A model generated the notes under the pieces. The model ran no database searches. It worked only from the letters and a program-made list of their open reading frames with translations, and was not told the origin of the DNA. Both the position numbers and the translations under genes were made by a program. Shown here one piece after another: positions 44,758-54,642 of a stretch of 64,000 nt of DNA (the stretch's first letter is position 1; each line of letters starts with the position of its first letter). Location: assembly GCA_035546535.1 (NCBI GenBank), contig DASZWQ010000037.1, positions 1 through 64,000 of the forward strand. Reading direction: 5' to 3'. This DNA comes from Pirellulales bacterium (GTDB lineage Bacteria > Planctomycetota > Planctomycetia > Pirellulales > JACPPG01).

Positions 44758-47289
44758 GTGATTGCTGGGTCACGATTTGGGGTGCATTCTGCGGCGGCGT
44801 TCTTCGCCCTGCCCCTTTGCGTAGCACTTGGTGTGGCATCTTCGGTCCGCGCGCAACAACCACCAGCTGGGCCTGCTGCCGGGTCGGCCATTTCCACGCG
44901 CACGATCGACGGTAAGTATCTGCCACCGCAGCCGGCGCCTTTCGGCGGCGTGATCAACATGAACGCGGTCAATTCAAAGCCGTGGTGGCCGTCGAGCGTG
45001 GTCCCTCCCAAGGGCGCGCCGAACGTGCTGTTGATCATGACCGACGACGTCGGCTTCGGCGCGCCGAGCACCTTCGGCGGCGTCATCCCCACGCCCTCTT
45101 TGGACCGCGTTGCCAAGATGGGATTGCGCTACACGCAGTTTCATTCGACCGCGCTCTGCTCGCCCACGCGGGCGGCCCTGATTACGGGCCGCAACCATCA
45201 TTCGGTCGGTTTCGGCGTCGTCGCGGAAATGGCCACCGGTTTTCCCGGCTACGACACGTTCATCGGTCGCGATTCGGCCACGCTTGGTCGTGTTCTGCGA
45301 GACAACGGCTACGCCACGAGCTGGTTCGGCAAGGATCACAACACGCCCGCCTTCCAGGCCAGCCAGGTTGGCCCCTTCGATCAATGGCCGATCGGGATGG
45401 GCTTTGATTACTTCTATGGCTTTGTCGGCGGCGACACCAGCCAATGGCAACCCAACTTGTTCCGCAATACGACGGCCATCTATCCGTACGTGGGTAATCC
45501 CCAGTGGAACCTCACGACCGCCATGGCCGACGAAGCGATCGCGCATTTGAAGATGCTCAACGAGGTCGCGCCCGACAAGCCGTTCTTTTGCTACTACGTC
45601 CCTGGCGGCACGCACGCGCCCCACCATGCCACGCCCGAGTGGATCGAGAAATTCAAGGGCAAGTTCGACATGGGATGGAACAAGCTGCGCGATCAGATTT
45701 TCGCGAACCAGAAAAAGCTCGGCGTGATCCCGGCCGATGCGAAATTGACGCCCTGGCCCGATGTCCTGAAAAAGTGGGACGATCTTTCGGCCGAGGAGAA
45801 GAAGCTGTTCACCCGGCAAGTCGAAGTGTACGCGGCCTACCTGGCGTACACGGATCATGAAATCGGTCGCGTCATTCAAGCCGTCGAGGACTTGGGCAAG
45901 CTCGATAACACGCTCGTCATCTACATCAGCGGAGACAACGGCGGCAGTGCCGAAGGATCTCCGATCGGCACGCCGAATGAGGTCGCGCAGTTCAACGGGG
46001 TCGAGGTTCCGGTACCGGCGCAACTGGCGCTGTTCTACGATTCCTGGGGTTCGGACAAGACGTACAACCATATGGCCGTCGGGTGGACCTGGGCCTTCGA
46101 TACGCCCTTCCAATGGACCAAGCAGGTCGCTTCGCACTTTGGCGGCACGCGGCAAGGCGTGTGCATTGCCTGGCCCAAGCGGATCAAGGATGCCGGCGGA
46201 ATTCGTAACCAGTTTCATCACATCGTCGATATCACGCCAACGATCCTCGAAGCAACCGGCATCCCGGCGCCGAATGTGGTCGATGGCATTGCACAGCGTC
46301 CGATCGAAGGCGTGAGCATGGCGTATTCGTTCGACAAGACCAGGGCGCAAGCCCCTTCGCCGCACAAAACGCAATACTTCGAAATGCTCGGCAATCGGGG
46401 CATCTATCACGATGGCTGGTACGCCAATACCGTGCCCATCAGCCCGCCCTGGGTCCTTACAGCGACGCCCGATCAGGACGTTATGAGCAGCTACAAGTGG
46501 GAGCTCTACGACCTGACGAAGGATTGGACGCAGAGCAACAACCTGGCCGCGAGCAAGCCTGATAAGCTCAAGGAATTGCAAGAGAAATTCATCGTCGAGG
46601 CGACGAAGTACCAGGTTTTCCCGCTCGACAATTCCATGGCGGCCCGCATGATCTCGCCGCGCCCCAGCCTGACCGCAGGACGCGACACGTTCACCTACAG
46701 CGGCGAACTGACGGGCATTCCGATGGGGGCCGCGCCGTCGCTGCTCAACGCCTCGTACAAAATCACGGCTGATATTGAAATCCCTGCGGGCGGCGCCGAA
46801 GGCGTGCTGGCCACGCAAGGAGGCCGATTCGGCGGCTGGGGTTTTTACCTCTTGAAGGGGAAGCCGGTCTTCCTGTGGAACATGCTCGACCTGCGCCGTA
46901 TCCGCTGGGAAGGAAATTCAGCACTCGCCCCCGGTAAGCACACCTTGGAGTTCGCCTTCAAATACGAAGGACTGGGCGCCGAAACGCTGGCTTTCAACAA
47001 TCGCAGCGGCCTCGGCCACGGCGGCCCCGGCACGCTGAAGGTGGATGGGCAGGTCGTCTCGTCGCATAAGATGGAGCACTCGATCCCCGTCACTTTGCAA
47101 TGGGACGAAAGCTTCGACATCGGGGCCGATACCGGCACGCCGATTGACGACAAGGACTATCAGGTCCCCTTCAAGTTCACGGGCAAGCTCACGAGCTTGA
47201 CGCTAAAGATCGACCGCCCCCAGCTGAGTCCGGCCGACCAAAAACGACTGGCCGAGGAAAGCCGTCGGAATAATCGGGCCAGTGAATAG
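44758..47289 (+). CDS. Secreted arylsulfatase (formylglycine-dependent)
   Basis: 843 residues from GTG 44758, with GAAAGGAG upstream and a signal peptide to about A34. Sulfatase motif CSPTR at 134-138 (C134 is the residue that becomes formylglycine), in ALCSPTRAALITGRNHHSVG. Metal ligands are seen in LLIMTDDVGFGAPSTFGG and ISGDNGGSAEGSP. The C-terminal part (about 640-840) is a beta-sandwich extension. The sequence matches the large Asl-type arylsulfatases of about 750-850 residues. It cleaves sulfate esters, probably from algal polysaccharides. No maturase (FGE) gene is in the window. A tandem repeat and the ceramidase-like gene follow. Confidence 0.9.
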   Translation: MIAGSRFGVHSAAAFFALPLCVALGVASSVRAQQPPAGPAAGSAISTRTIDGKYLPPQPAPFGGVINMNAVNSKPWWPSSVVPPKGAPNVLLIMTDDVGFGAPSTFGGVIPTPSLDRVAKMGLRYTQFHSTALCSPTRAALITGRNHHSVGFGVVAEMATGFPGYDTFIGRDSATLGRVLRDNGYATSWFGKDHNTPAFQASQVGPFDQWPIGMGFDYFYGFVGGDTSQWQPNLFRNTTAIYPYVGNPQWNLTTAMADEAIAHLKMLNEVAPDKPFFCYYVPGGTHAPHHATPEWIEKFKGKFDMGWNKLRDQIFANQKKLGVIPADAKLTPWPDVLKKWDDLSAEEKKLFTRQVEVYAAYLAYTDHEIGRVIQAVEDLGKLDNTLVIYISGDNGGSAEGSPIGTPNEVAQFNGVEVPVPAQLALFYDSWGSDKTYNHMAVGWTWAFDTPFQWTKQVASHFGGTRQGVCIAWPKRIKDAGGIRNQFHHIVDITPTILEATGIPAPNVVDGIAQRPIEGVSMAYSFDKTRAQAPSPHKTQYFEMLGNRGIYHDGWYANTVPISPPWVLTATPDQDVMSSYKWELYDLTKDWTQSNNLAASKPDKLKELQEKFIVEATKYQVFPLDNSMAARMISPRPSLTAGRDTFTYSGELTGIPMGAAPSLLNASYKITADIEIPAGGAEGVLATQGGRFGGWGFYLLKGKPVFLWNMLDLRRIRWEGNSALAPGKHTLEFAFKYEGLGAETLAFNNRSGLGHGGPGTLKVDGQVVSSHKMEHSIPVTLQWDESFDIGADTGTPIDDKDYQVPFKFTGKLTSLTLKIDRPQLSPADQKRLAEESRRNNRASE

Positions 47290-47504
47290 TCCGCAGGCCC
47301 CCAAAAGGGTCGGTATCTCCCGGCACGTCGAAAAAGGGCGAAACTCAGGCCTCGCTCAGGCGGTATCGGTAGCGTGACGATTCGCAATGTCATCGGCTAG
47401 TGATGAGTGCCAGGCACTGCGATAATTGGAACCGCACTGGCCGGCCCATCATGCGCGCCGGCGCTCGTCCGAATTCCGTGATTGTCCATCGCCGATTGTT
47501 CGCC

Positions 47505-47594
47505 GCATGATTGTCCGCTGCATCACTGTCCACTGCATGACCGTCCACTGCATGACCGTCCACTGCATGACCGTCCACTGCATGACCGTCCACC
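47505..47594. repeat. 15-bp tandem repeat upstream of ceramidase gene
   Basis: Six head-to-tail copies of a 15-bp unit (GCATGACCGTCCACT). The last four copies (47535-47594) are identical but for the final base, and the first two (47505-47534) have decayed. Still weaker remnants lie before 47505. It ends 13 bases before the ATG at 47608. Being a multiple of 3, it keeps an open MTVHC reading on the plus strand. The rest of 47290-47504 shows nothing I can name. Confidence 0.9.
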
Positions 47595-47607
47595 TTGAGA
47601 ACGCACC

Positions 47608-49683
47608 ATGACCTCGCTCGCCGCATCGCTCGTCTTAACCTGCCTTCTATCGGCAGAACCCGCGAATAACTACCGCATCGGCCGCGCCGCAAGCGATATC
47701 ACGTTACCGGTCTGGGGCGTGCAGATGTTGGGCTACGTACACCCGGACCAGATTGGCCAAGGGTTGCGGCAGCGGCAATATGCGCGGACATTCGTGATCA
47801 CGGACACCGATGACCAGTCGCGACTGGCCTACGTCACGTGCGACATCGCGTTTCCGACGCACACTCTGAAGCTCGCCGTGCTCGAACGCCTGGAGAAATC
47901 GCTACCAGGCCGGTACACGCACGCCAACTTGATTCTTGCCGGCACTCACACGCACGGAGCGCCTGGCGGTTATCACCATCATCTCTCGACGAGCGTCCTG
48001 GGAGGCGATTTTTTCGTCCAGGCCTTCGAAGCTCTGGCTGACGGTATCGCCGAATCGATCGTGACCGCCGATACCGACTTGCGCCCCGGGCGCATTCTTT
48101 TCGCGCAAGGCGAAGTGACCGAAGCCAATGCCAATCGCTCTCTGGTCGCTTATCGCAACAATCCGGCCGACGAGCGGGCCGAGTACAAAAACGACGTCGA
48201 CAAGACGATGACCTTGCTCGAGTTCGTGCGCGACGACGGTCCGATCGGTCTCTTGAACTGGTTCGCCGTTCATCCTACGTCGGTCAACTTTCACTACCGG
48301 CTGACGACCAGTGACAACAAGGGCTACGCCGCGTATCTGGTCGAGCAAGCCCACGGGGCGCGCCATCACGGCGGCGGGGAGTTTGTCGCCGCGTTCGCCA
48401 ACACCAACTGCGGCGACTGTACCCCGAACTTGAATCTCGACGCCACGGGCCCGGGAAAGACCGATCTGGAAAGTTGCACGATCATTGGCCGTCGCCAGGC
48501 CGAGGCTGCCCAGCGACTGTGCGATGGAAAGGGCGATGTTGTTTCGGGTCCTATCCAGGTGATCCACACGTTTGTCGACTTCTCGCGTCTCGAGGTCGAC
48601 GCCGAGTTCACCGCGGACGGCCAGCACCGGACTTGCCCGTCGGCCTGGGGTTATTCCTTCGCCGCGGGTTCCGATGCCGAAGGAGGTGGGCTGGCGCTGT
48701 TCCGTGAAGGAATGACGAAGACGGATCCGGCCGTCGACGCCGTCATTCGGCTCGCGTTGCCACAGGTGCGCACCACGCCCGAGTTTCTCGAATGCCAGAA
48801 ACCCAAGGCCGTGCTGATCGCCAGCGGCCTGGCGAACCCGCCCATGCACGAACAGGTGTTGCCGCTAGCGCTCGCACGCATCGGCCAGTTGGCATTCGTC
48901 GTTGGGCCGGCCGAGTTCACGACGATGAGCGGGCGACGATTCCGCGTCGCCGTCGGGCACGAACTGGGCATCGACCCGCGCTACGTCATCGTGGCCGGAT
49001 ACTCGAACGACTTTGCCGGCTACGTCACCACGTGGCACGAGTATCAGTTGCAGCAGTACGAAGGGGGGCACACCTTGTTCGGCCCTTGGACCGAGGCCGG
49101 TTATCGGCAAGAGTTCGTCCGACTGGCACGCGCGCTAAAGGCAGGCAAGCAAGTCGAACCGACAGGCCAGTCCACCGATATGCGCAGCCGCGTGGCGAAG
49201 CCGACCTTGCTCGACGGCCCTGACGAAAAGCAACCGCCGGATGCGAAATTCGGCGACGTCGTCGAAGGGCCGCAAAACGATTACGCGCCGGGTGATGTCG
49301 TTTCGACGGTGTTCTGGACCGGCAGCCCGGTGAACGAATATCAACGGCAAGATCGCTATATGGCTGTCGAGCGGTTGACCGCCGCGCCTGACACGTGGGA
49401 AGTCGTCCGCGAAGATTTCGATTGGGACACCACCGCCCAATGGGAGCGGCCAGCCGCCGAACGCAAATCGTCGTCCGCGCGGGCTGGACAGCAAATGAGC
49501 CTGTTGAACCTCTCACCACCGAAATACAAGACCAGCCCCGATCCGTTCCGCGTCACGATCACCTGGGAGACCGCGGCCGACACGCCTCCGGGCACGTATC
49601 GGCTGGTCCACTTCGGACGATACAAAGAGGACGGTGCCGTCAAACGCTTCACGGCCCGTTCGCCCGCGTTTCAAGTAAAGTGA
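47608..49683 (+). CDS. Neutral/alkaline ceramidase-like protein with altered nucleophile
   Basis: 691 residues with a short signal sequence (MTSLAASLVLTCLLSA). Ceramidase N-terminal domain: zinc ligands H114 and H116 in GTHTHGAPGGY, H222 in NWFAVHPTSVNF. The active-site stretch reads NTNCGDCTPN where ceramidases have NxGDVSPN, so the nucleophilic Ser becomes Thr272. NRSLVAYRNNP and the C-terminal sandwich (about 520-691, YAPGDVVSTVFWTGSP) are also typical. Neutral ceramidases hydrolyse ceramide outside the cell. Whether Thr can replace Ser is not known to me; the planctomycete branch may hydrolyse another amide. Confidence 0.8.
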   Translation: MTSLAASLVLTCLLSAEPANNYRIGRAASDITLPVWGVQMLGYVHPDQIGQGLRQRQYARTFVITDTDDQSRLAYVTCDIAFPTHTLKLAVLERLEKSLPGRYTHANLILAGTHTHGAPGGYHHHLSTSVLGGDFFVQAFEALADGIAESIVTADTDLRPGRILFAQGEVTEANANRSLVAYRNNPADERAEYKNDVDKTMTLLEFVRDDGPIGLLNWFAVHPTSVNFHYRLTTSDNKGYAAYLVEQAHGARHHGGGEFVAAFANTNCGDCTPNLNLDATGPGKTDLESCTIIGRRQAEAAQRLCDGKGDVVSGPIQVIHTFVDFSRLEVDAEFTADGQHRTCPSAWGYSFAAGSDAEGGGLALFREGMTKTDPAVDAVIRLALPQVRTTPEFLECQKPKAVLIASGLANPPMHEQVLPLALARIGQLAFVVGPAEFTTMSGRRFRVAVGHELGIDPRYVIVAGYSNDFAGYVTTWHEYQLQQYEGGHTLFGPWTEAGYRQEFVRLARALKAGKQVEPTGQSTDMRSRVAKPTLLDGPDEKQPPDAKFGDVVEGPQNDYAPGDVVSTVFWTGSPVNEYQRQDRYMAVERLTAAPDTWEVVREDFDWDTTAQWERPAAERKSSSARAGQQMSLLNLSPPKYKTSPDPFRVTITWETAADTPPGTYRLVHFGRYKEDGAVKRFTARSPAFQVK

Positions 49684-49800
49684 AGAGACTACGATTGCGC
49701 CGGGCGATGATGGGATGGTGTTGAAGCATCGCGCCTGGTGCCGGGGCCATAGCGAGTTGTCATTTGGGGGTCCTGGCTGTTGGCGCCGTCTGCATCGAAG

Positions 49801-50733
49801 TTACTGGGCCTCCGCGGCTTGCGACGGGGGCTGCGGCGCGGCCAGGTATTTGTCGAACCAGGCAACCGAGCCTTTGAAGGCCTTATCCCACTGGGCCGCC
49901 TCCGCGGGATTGCGGGCCGCATGGTGCCCTATGCCCTCCATCACGATCAATTCGGTCGGTACGGATTTCTCGTTCAGCTCGGCGAGAAGGTTCTGGCTGT
50001 TCTCGATCGGCACCAGGGTGTCCGTGTCGCCGTGGATCAATAGCGTGGCGGCATCGTCGCCGGTGACTTGTAGCCGTGGAGATAACGATTCGACCAGCGC
50101 CGGGTCGAAGGCAAACGCCGGCTTCAGCTTTTCGGCGAAGAGCTTGTCGATCGTCCCCTTCTGCAACAGCTGTTCTCGTTTCTGATCCATGTCGCGCAGG
50201 TCGGACGGTGCCGCGATCGCCACGGCGGCGGCCACTCGGCTGCTGGTGCGCGACAACTCATCGCGCGCCTCGGCATTGCCGTCGTCACCGGTCGTGGCGA
50301 GCATCAGGGCCAGGTGCCCGCCGGCGCTCGTGCCAATCACGCCCAGGCGCTTGGGATCGATCCCGTAATCCTCGGCGTGCAGGCGAATGAAGCGGATCGC
50401 GCGCCGCATATCGCCCACGATCTCGGGCACGGTGTACTTGGGATTGCTGCCGTGAAAGACCGAGAAAACTGTAAAGCCACGATCGAGAAACAAACCCACC
50501 AGGGGCGCCTTCGGATTGGTCGGTTCCCAGAACGAAAAATAACCGCTGCTATTGATTTGCACCACGGCGGCGCCATTCGCATTGGCCGGGCGATAAACGT
50601 GCATCACCAGCGCCATGCCGTCTTTGTGGCCGTAGACCACGTCCGGCGTGACCTTTGTCTCGTCGCCGCGACTGACACCGGCGCTGACGATCCACAACAA
50701 GCCGGCAAACGCTAACGAGATGTTGGGAAACAT
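49801..50733 (-). CDS. Secreted alpha/beta hydrolase (carboxylesterase-like)
   Basis: 310 residues: signal peptide (about 1-23), then an alpha/beta hydrolase with oxyanion region QINSSGYFSF, nucleophile elbow GTSAGG (VIGTSAGGHLALML), acid in LLIHGDTDTLVPI and the catalytic His in MEGIGHHAA. It is of the BD-FAE/acetylesterase type. AGGAGAG stands before the ATG. It follows the thiolase gene by 45 bp on the same strand, so it may be the last gene of the beta-oxidation transcript and supply acids from esters, although it acts outside the cytoplasm. Confidence 0.85.
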   Translation of the reverse strand: MFPNISLAFAGLLWIVSAGVSRGDETKVTPDVVYGHKDGMALVMHVYRPANANGAAVVQINSSGYFSFWEPTNPKAPLVGLFLDRGFTVFSVFHGSNPKYTVPEIVGDMRRAIRFIRLHAEDYGIDPKRLGVIGTSAGGHLALMLATTGDDGNAEARDELSRTSSRVAAAVAIAAPSDLRDMDQKREQLLQKGTIDKLFAEKLKPAFAFDPALVESLSPRLQVTGDDAATLLIHGDTDTLVPIENSQNLLAELNEKSVPTELIVMEGIGHHAARNPAEAAQWDKAFKGSVAWFDKYLAAPQPPSQAAEAQ

Positions 50734-50778
50734 CTGTTCTCTCTCCTGCGGGAACGCGACCCGATGCGTTTTGGTGTT

Positions 50779-51960
50779 CTAGCTCTTGCGGTACATGGTC
50801 ACAACGCACGCGCCGCCCAGCCCCAGGTTGTGTTGCAGCGCGATTTCTGCTTCTTCAACCTGTCGGTCCTGCGCCTGCCCTCGCAACTGCCAAACCAGCT
50901 CGGCGCATTGCGCCAGTCCGGTTGCGCCCAGCGGATGCCCCTTCGATAACAACCCGCCCGAGGGATTCGTGACATACTTCCCGCCGTACGTATTGTCGCC
51001 CCGCCAGATGAAATCCTCGGCACCCCCTTCCGGGCAGAGGCCGAGCGCTTCGTAGGTCAATAGCTCGTTGGCGGTGAAGCAGTCGTGCAGTTCGACCACG
51101 TCGACGTCTTCAGGGCCGATGCCCGTCTGCCGGTAGACGGCTTGCGCTGCCTGCTTGGCCATGTCGTAGCCGACCATGTTGATCATGCTCTTCGAGTCGA
51201 AGCTCGAAGGGTAATCAGTGGTCATCGCCTGGCCCGCGATGTACACCGCGTGGTCGATGCCATGCCTCCTCGCGAAGTCATCCGAGCACACGATCGCGGC
51301 CGCCGCGCCGCAGGTCGGTGGGCAGCACTGGAATCGCGTCAGCGGGTCGAACACTTCGTCCGAGGCGAGCACCTCTTCCACGCTGAGCTTCTTGTTGAAA
51401 AGCGCAAAAGGATTCCGGCTGGCGTGATCGCGCGCCTTGGAGGAAATCTTGGCAAACGTCTCGCGTTTCGTGCCGTGCCGCCAGCGGTACTCGCGTCCCG
51501 CGCCGCCGAACATTTGTGCGGCGGCCGGCGCCGCGTTGATTCCTTGCACGTCGTTCATCACTTCGGCGTGCTTGCCAACCGGGGGTTCGCGATCGGCGAA
51601 CTTGGCGCTCAAAGCCCCCTTTTCCATCTTTTCAAAGCCCAACGCCAGCACGCATTCGGCCGCCCCACTCTCGACGGTCTGCCGTGCCAAAAACAGCGCG
51701 GTCGAACCGGTGGAACAATTATTGTTGACGTTGAAGACGGGAACGCCGGTCAGGCCCAACTCATACGCCGAGCGCTGTCCGCACGTTGAATCGCCGAAGA
51801 CATATCCGGCGTAAACCTGCTCGATTTCGTTGTAGCCAATGTTGGCGTCGGCCAGCGCCAGGCGGCCCGCTTCGGCGGCCATCACATAATATTCGGGACT
51901 GTCGCCCGGCTTGGCGAACTTCGTCATGCCGACGCCGAGGATATTTGCGCGACCCTTCAC
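50779..51960 (-). CDS. SCP2-type thiolase / lipid-transfer acetyl-CoA acetyltransferase
   Basis: 393 residues from GTG 51960 (GGGAGA 9 bases upstream). Thiolase fold of the SCPx/lipid-transfer group: acylated Cys82 in [23 protein letters not shown], and the C-terminal [17 protein letters not shown] loop. SCPx thiolases cleave 3-oxoacyl-CoA, including branched or steroid side-chain substrates. It lies 25 bp downstream of the multifunctional enzyme, which supplies the SCP2 domains that this protein lacks. Cytoplasmic, last CoA-dependent step of the cluster. Confidence 0.9.
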   Translation of the reverse strand: MKGRANILGVGMTKFAKPGDSPEYYVMAAEAGRLALADANIGYNEIEQVYAGYVFGDSTCGQRSAYELGLTGVPVFNVNNNCSTGSTALFLARQTVESGAAECVLALGFEKMEKGALSAKFADREPPVGKHAEVMNDVQGINAAPAAAQMFGGAGREYRWRHGTKRETFAKISSKARDHASRNPFALFNKKLSVEEVLASDEVFDPLTRFQCCPPTCGAAAAIVCSDDFARRHGIDHAVYIAGQAMTTDYPSSFDSKSMINMVGYDMAKQAAQAVYRQTGIGPEDVDVVELHDCFTANELLTYEALGLCPEGGAEDFIWRGDNTYGGKYVTNPSGGLLSKGHPLGATGLAQCAELVWQLRGQAQDRQVEEAEIALQHNLGLGGACVVTMYRKS

Positions 51961-51985
51961 GTTTTCGTCTCCCGTTTGCTGCGAC

Positions 51986-54601
51986 TTAAGCGTTTGATGT
52001 TCCAACGAGAAAATCCAAATCGTGCGCGAGTCGCACGTTACCGTCGACGCGCAGCCGCCCACGCTGGAACAAATCCTGCGGGCTGGCCGCCCCGGCAGCC
52101 AAGGCCACCAGGTCTTCGTCCGTAATGCGGATCACTGCCGACGGTTCTGCGCTATCGCTCTCCGAGACCGCTGGCGATGGACCGCGGAAGTCGATATGCC
52201 ACGTGGCTTCCGGTTCTTGAACCTTGAAGACCACGACCTGCCCGGCGGCCGCGGGCGGTGGGTAACGTTCCTTCTCGAAGCGCGCGGCTACACGGCGAAA
52301 AATCGAGGGCGCTTGCGCGCTCTTTTCACGACGTGGCGCAGAGGTTGTTTCGCCATTGGTCAGGCCCAGCCGCGCGTTCATCGCATCCTGAACCAAAGAC
52401 GGATCGAGCTTCTTGAAGAATTCCAGCTTTTGCGCCGCGGCCATGTTGCCCGTGATTTTCAGCTTGCCAGACATGAAAAGCTTCATCGAATCGGTCGTGC
52501 CCAGGCACATGCCGACAAAATCCTCTTCCGAGCAGGCGAGCGTCGCGTCCGGCTGCGCCGCAGGCGCGGCCGTCACCGAGCCCGGACTGTTCTTCAGGTC
52601 CAGCGTCCACACGCTGTCGGGCTTCGAAAGCCGGAATTCCAGCACCACGTTGGCGCGCGATACCACGTCCGGCGTTTGCGAAACGTAAGTTCCGATCGCG
52701 CGGAAAACATCCGCGCTGGTGACCGTTGCCGGGCCAGCGGCGGCGGTCATGGATGCAGCAGCTGGTGCGGCGACCGTCGCAGCCACTGGCGTGGGCGCCG
52801 ACATTGCTTCGCCCAGCTCGACGGCGGCGTTCTTGATCACCACCTTGTCGCGCTCCTTGACCGACGTTTCGAACAAGATGCGCTTGTCCGACTGTTTCCA
52901 CATCCGCGTCACGAGCGTTTCGCCTGGAAAAACAACGCCTGTAAAGCGCACCTTGATATTGCGGAAGCGGCGCGGATCGCCTTCGCCAAAAGCCTTCAGC
53001 ACATGGCGCCCGGCATAGCCGAACGTACACAAGCCGTGCAGGATCGGCCGGTCGAAGCCGAAGGCCTTCGCGAACGCGGGGTCGACGTGCAGCGGATTCC
53101 AATCGCCGGAAAGGCGATACAGAAGCGCCTGCGAATCGGATGTCTTCTCTTCGATGATCGCGTCAGGCTCGCGGGCCGGCGGAACGTTCACCTCGCCCGA
53201 CGGCCCGCGCTCGCCTCCCCAGCCGCCGCAGCCGCGCAGGAAGGACGTCATTTCGTTGTACGCGATCTCCTGGCCTGCCTCGTCGAAGCTGCGCACCTCG
53301 ACGATCGCGATGGCATGCTCGCCTTTGTCGTAAGCATCGCGCAATTTGATCTTGTGCTTGAGCGTGGCATTGATGGGCAGCGGCCGCCGGAGCTCGACGT
53401 ATTGCTCGCCGTGCAGGATGCGATCGAACCCCACGTTCAAGCCCGGCAGGCTCGCGCCTTCCTTGGCCAACTGCAGCATGGCGTTGGCCGCGGGAAGGGC
53501 CGCGTAGGTCGGCAGTGCCTGGAAGTTTTCGCTTCCCTCGTTGAGAAACGTCAGCTCCGCCGGATCGAGAGGATTCGCACCGGCGCCGACGCCCAAGGCG
53601 TAGAGTGCCAGGTCACGCTCCGTGTAAGCGGCCTCGTATTCCACGGGCGGTTGCGATGCCGCGGCGTCGAGGTCGATAAATTCATTGCCGCCGCGGCGCG
53701 GCTGTGTCATGTGCTCCAAAAGCGCCGCCATCGACGCGGTCACGTCGTTGGGATGCGTAGCCTCTGCAAAATCGCAAATCTTCGACCACTGGTTCGCAAT
53801 CTGCTCGGGTCGTAGTTCAGCGTCGTGGCGGAAGGCATGCCCCACGGAGCGTTCCCAGCGCAGCCTGGTAATGCATCCGGCCCCCAGCTCGAACAGGCCG
53901 CCGCTCTCTTTGCATGATTCGTGGCACAGCCACAGCACCAGCGGTGAGATCAGCTCCGGCTTCAAGCTATCGAACAATTCCTTCGGCAGCACGGATTCTG
54001 TCAATCGCGAGGCAGCGACCGGCGCGATTGTGTTCACCAGAACATTCTTGGAGCGCCCCTCGACGGCCAACGTGTTCGACAGGCCGAGCAGCCCGAGTTT
54101 CATGGCCGAGTAGTTGGCCTGGCCGAAGTTGCCGTAAATGCCCGCGGCCGAGCTGGTCATAATCACGCGCCCGTATTGCTTCTCGCGCATGATCGGCCAG
54201 GCGGCGTGCGTGACGCGGAAAGCCCCGTTCAGGTGTACGCGGTAAATCAGGTCCCAGTCTTCGGCGGTCATTTTGTGGAAACTTGAATCGCGCAAGATGC
54301 CGGCGTTGTTCACCACGATGTCGACCGTGCCAAAGGCGTCGAGCGCGGTCTGCACGATGCGCTCGCCCTCCTCGACCGAATCATGATTGGCAACCGCCTC
54401 GCCGCCGAGCGCTCGGATCTCGGCCACCACTGCGTCGGCCGGTCCCGCCGAGTGACCGTCGCCGTGGGCGCCCCCGCCCAGGTCGTTGACCACCACTTTG
54501 GCGCCCCGAGCGCCGAACATCAGGGCGTGCGAACGTCCTAGGCCGTTACCTGCGCCGGTGACAATGACCACGCGGCCGTCGAATCTCAATTGCTCAGCCA
54601 T
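51986..54601 (-). CDS. Peroxisomal-type multifunctional enzyme 2: SDR + hydratase 2 + two SCP2 domains
   Basis: 871 residues from ATG 54601. The N-terminal SDR opens [21 protein letters not shown], nearly as in human D-bifunctional protein (HSD17B4). It has cofactor loop TGAGNGLG (15-22) and catalytic S151, Y164, K168. A double hot-dog hydratase 2 follows (about 330-610) with [11 protein letters not shown] (D500, H505) and [11 protein letters not shown]. Two SCP2 sterol-carrier domains end the protein (about 625-750 and 770-871); the human enzyme has one. It would turn trans-2-enoyl-CoA into 3-oxoacyl-CoA via the D-hydroxy form. A start 12 bases upstream (54613) is possible but its ribosome-binding site is too close. 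Confidence 0.9.
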   Translation of the reverse strand: MAEQLRFDGRVVIVTGAGNGLGRSHALMFGARGAKVVVNDLGGGAHGDGHSAGPADAVVAEIRALGGEAVANHDSVEEGERIVQTALDAFGTVDIVVNNAGILRDSSFHKMTAEDWDLIYRVHLNGAFRVTHAAWPIMREKQYGRVIMTSSAAGIYGNFGQANYSAMKLGLLGLSNTLAVEGRSKNVLVNTIAPVAASRLTESVLPKELFDSLKPELISPLVLWLCHESCKESGGLFELGAGCITRLRWERSVGHAFRHDAELRPEQIANQWSKICDFAEATHPNDVTASMAALLEHMTQPRRGGNEFIDLDAAASQPPVEYEAAYTERDLALYALGVGAGANPLDPAELTFLNEGSENFQALPTYAALPAANAMLQLAKEGASLPGLNVGFDRILHGEQYVELRRPLPINATLKHKIKLRDAYDKGEHAIAIVEVRSFDEAGQEIAYNEMTSFLRGCGGWGGERGPSGEVNVPPAREPDAIIEEKTSDSQALLYRLSGDWNPLHVDPAFAKAFGFDRPILHGLCTFGYAGRHVLKAFGEGDPRRFRNIKVRFTGVVFPGETLVTRMWKQSDKRILFETSVKERDKVVIKNAAVELGEAMSAPTPVAATVAAPAAASMTAAAGPATVTSADVFRAIGTYVSQTPDVVSRANVVLEFRLSKPDSVWTLDLKNSPGSVTAAPAAQPDATLACSEEDFVGMCLGTTDSMKLFMSGKLKITGNMAAAQKLEFFKKLDPSLVQDAMNARLGLTNGETTSAPRREKSAQAPSIFRRVAARFEKERYPPPAAAGQVVVFKVQEPEATWHIDFRGPSPAVSESDSAEPSAVIRITDEDLVALAAGAASPQDLFQRGRLRVDGNVRLAHDLDFLVGTSNA

Positions 54602-54642
54602 GTTCTTGACCATCCCTTGTGTGTTTTGCAGAAGCCGCCTGC

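Noticed and set aside
47426-47611. Small protein with MTVHC repeats over the 15-bp tandem repeat
   Set aside because: The repeat period is a multiple of three, so the open frame is an effect of the repeat. There is no ribosome-binding site or protein-like sequence outside it.
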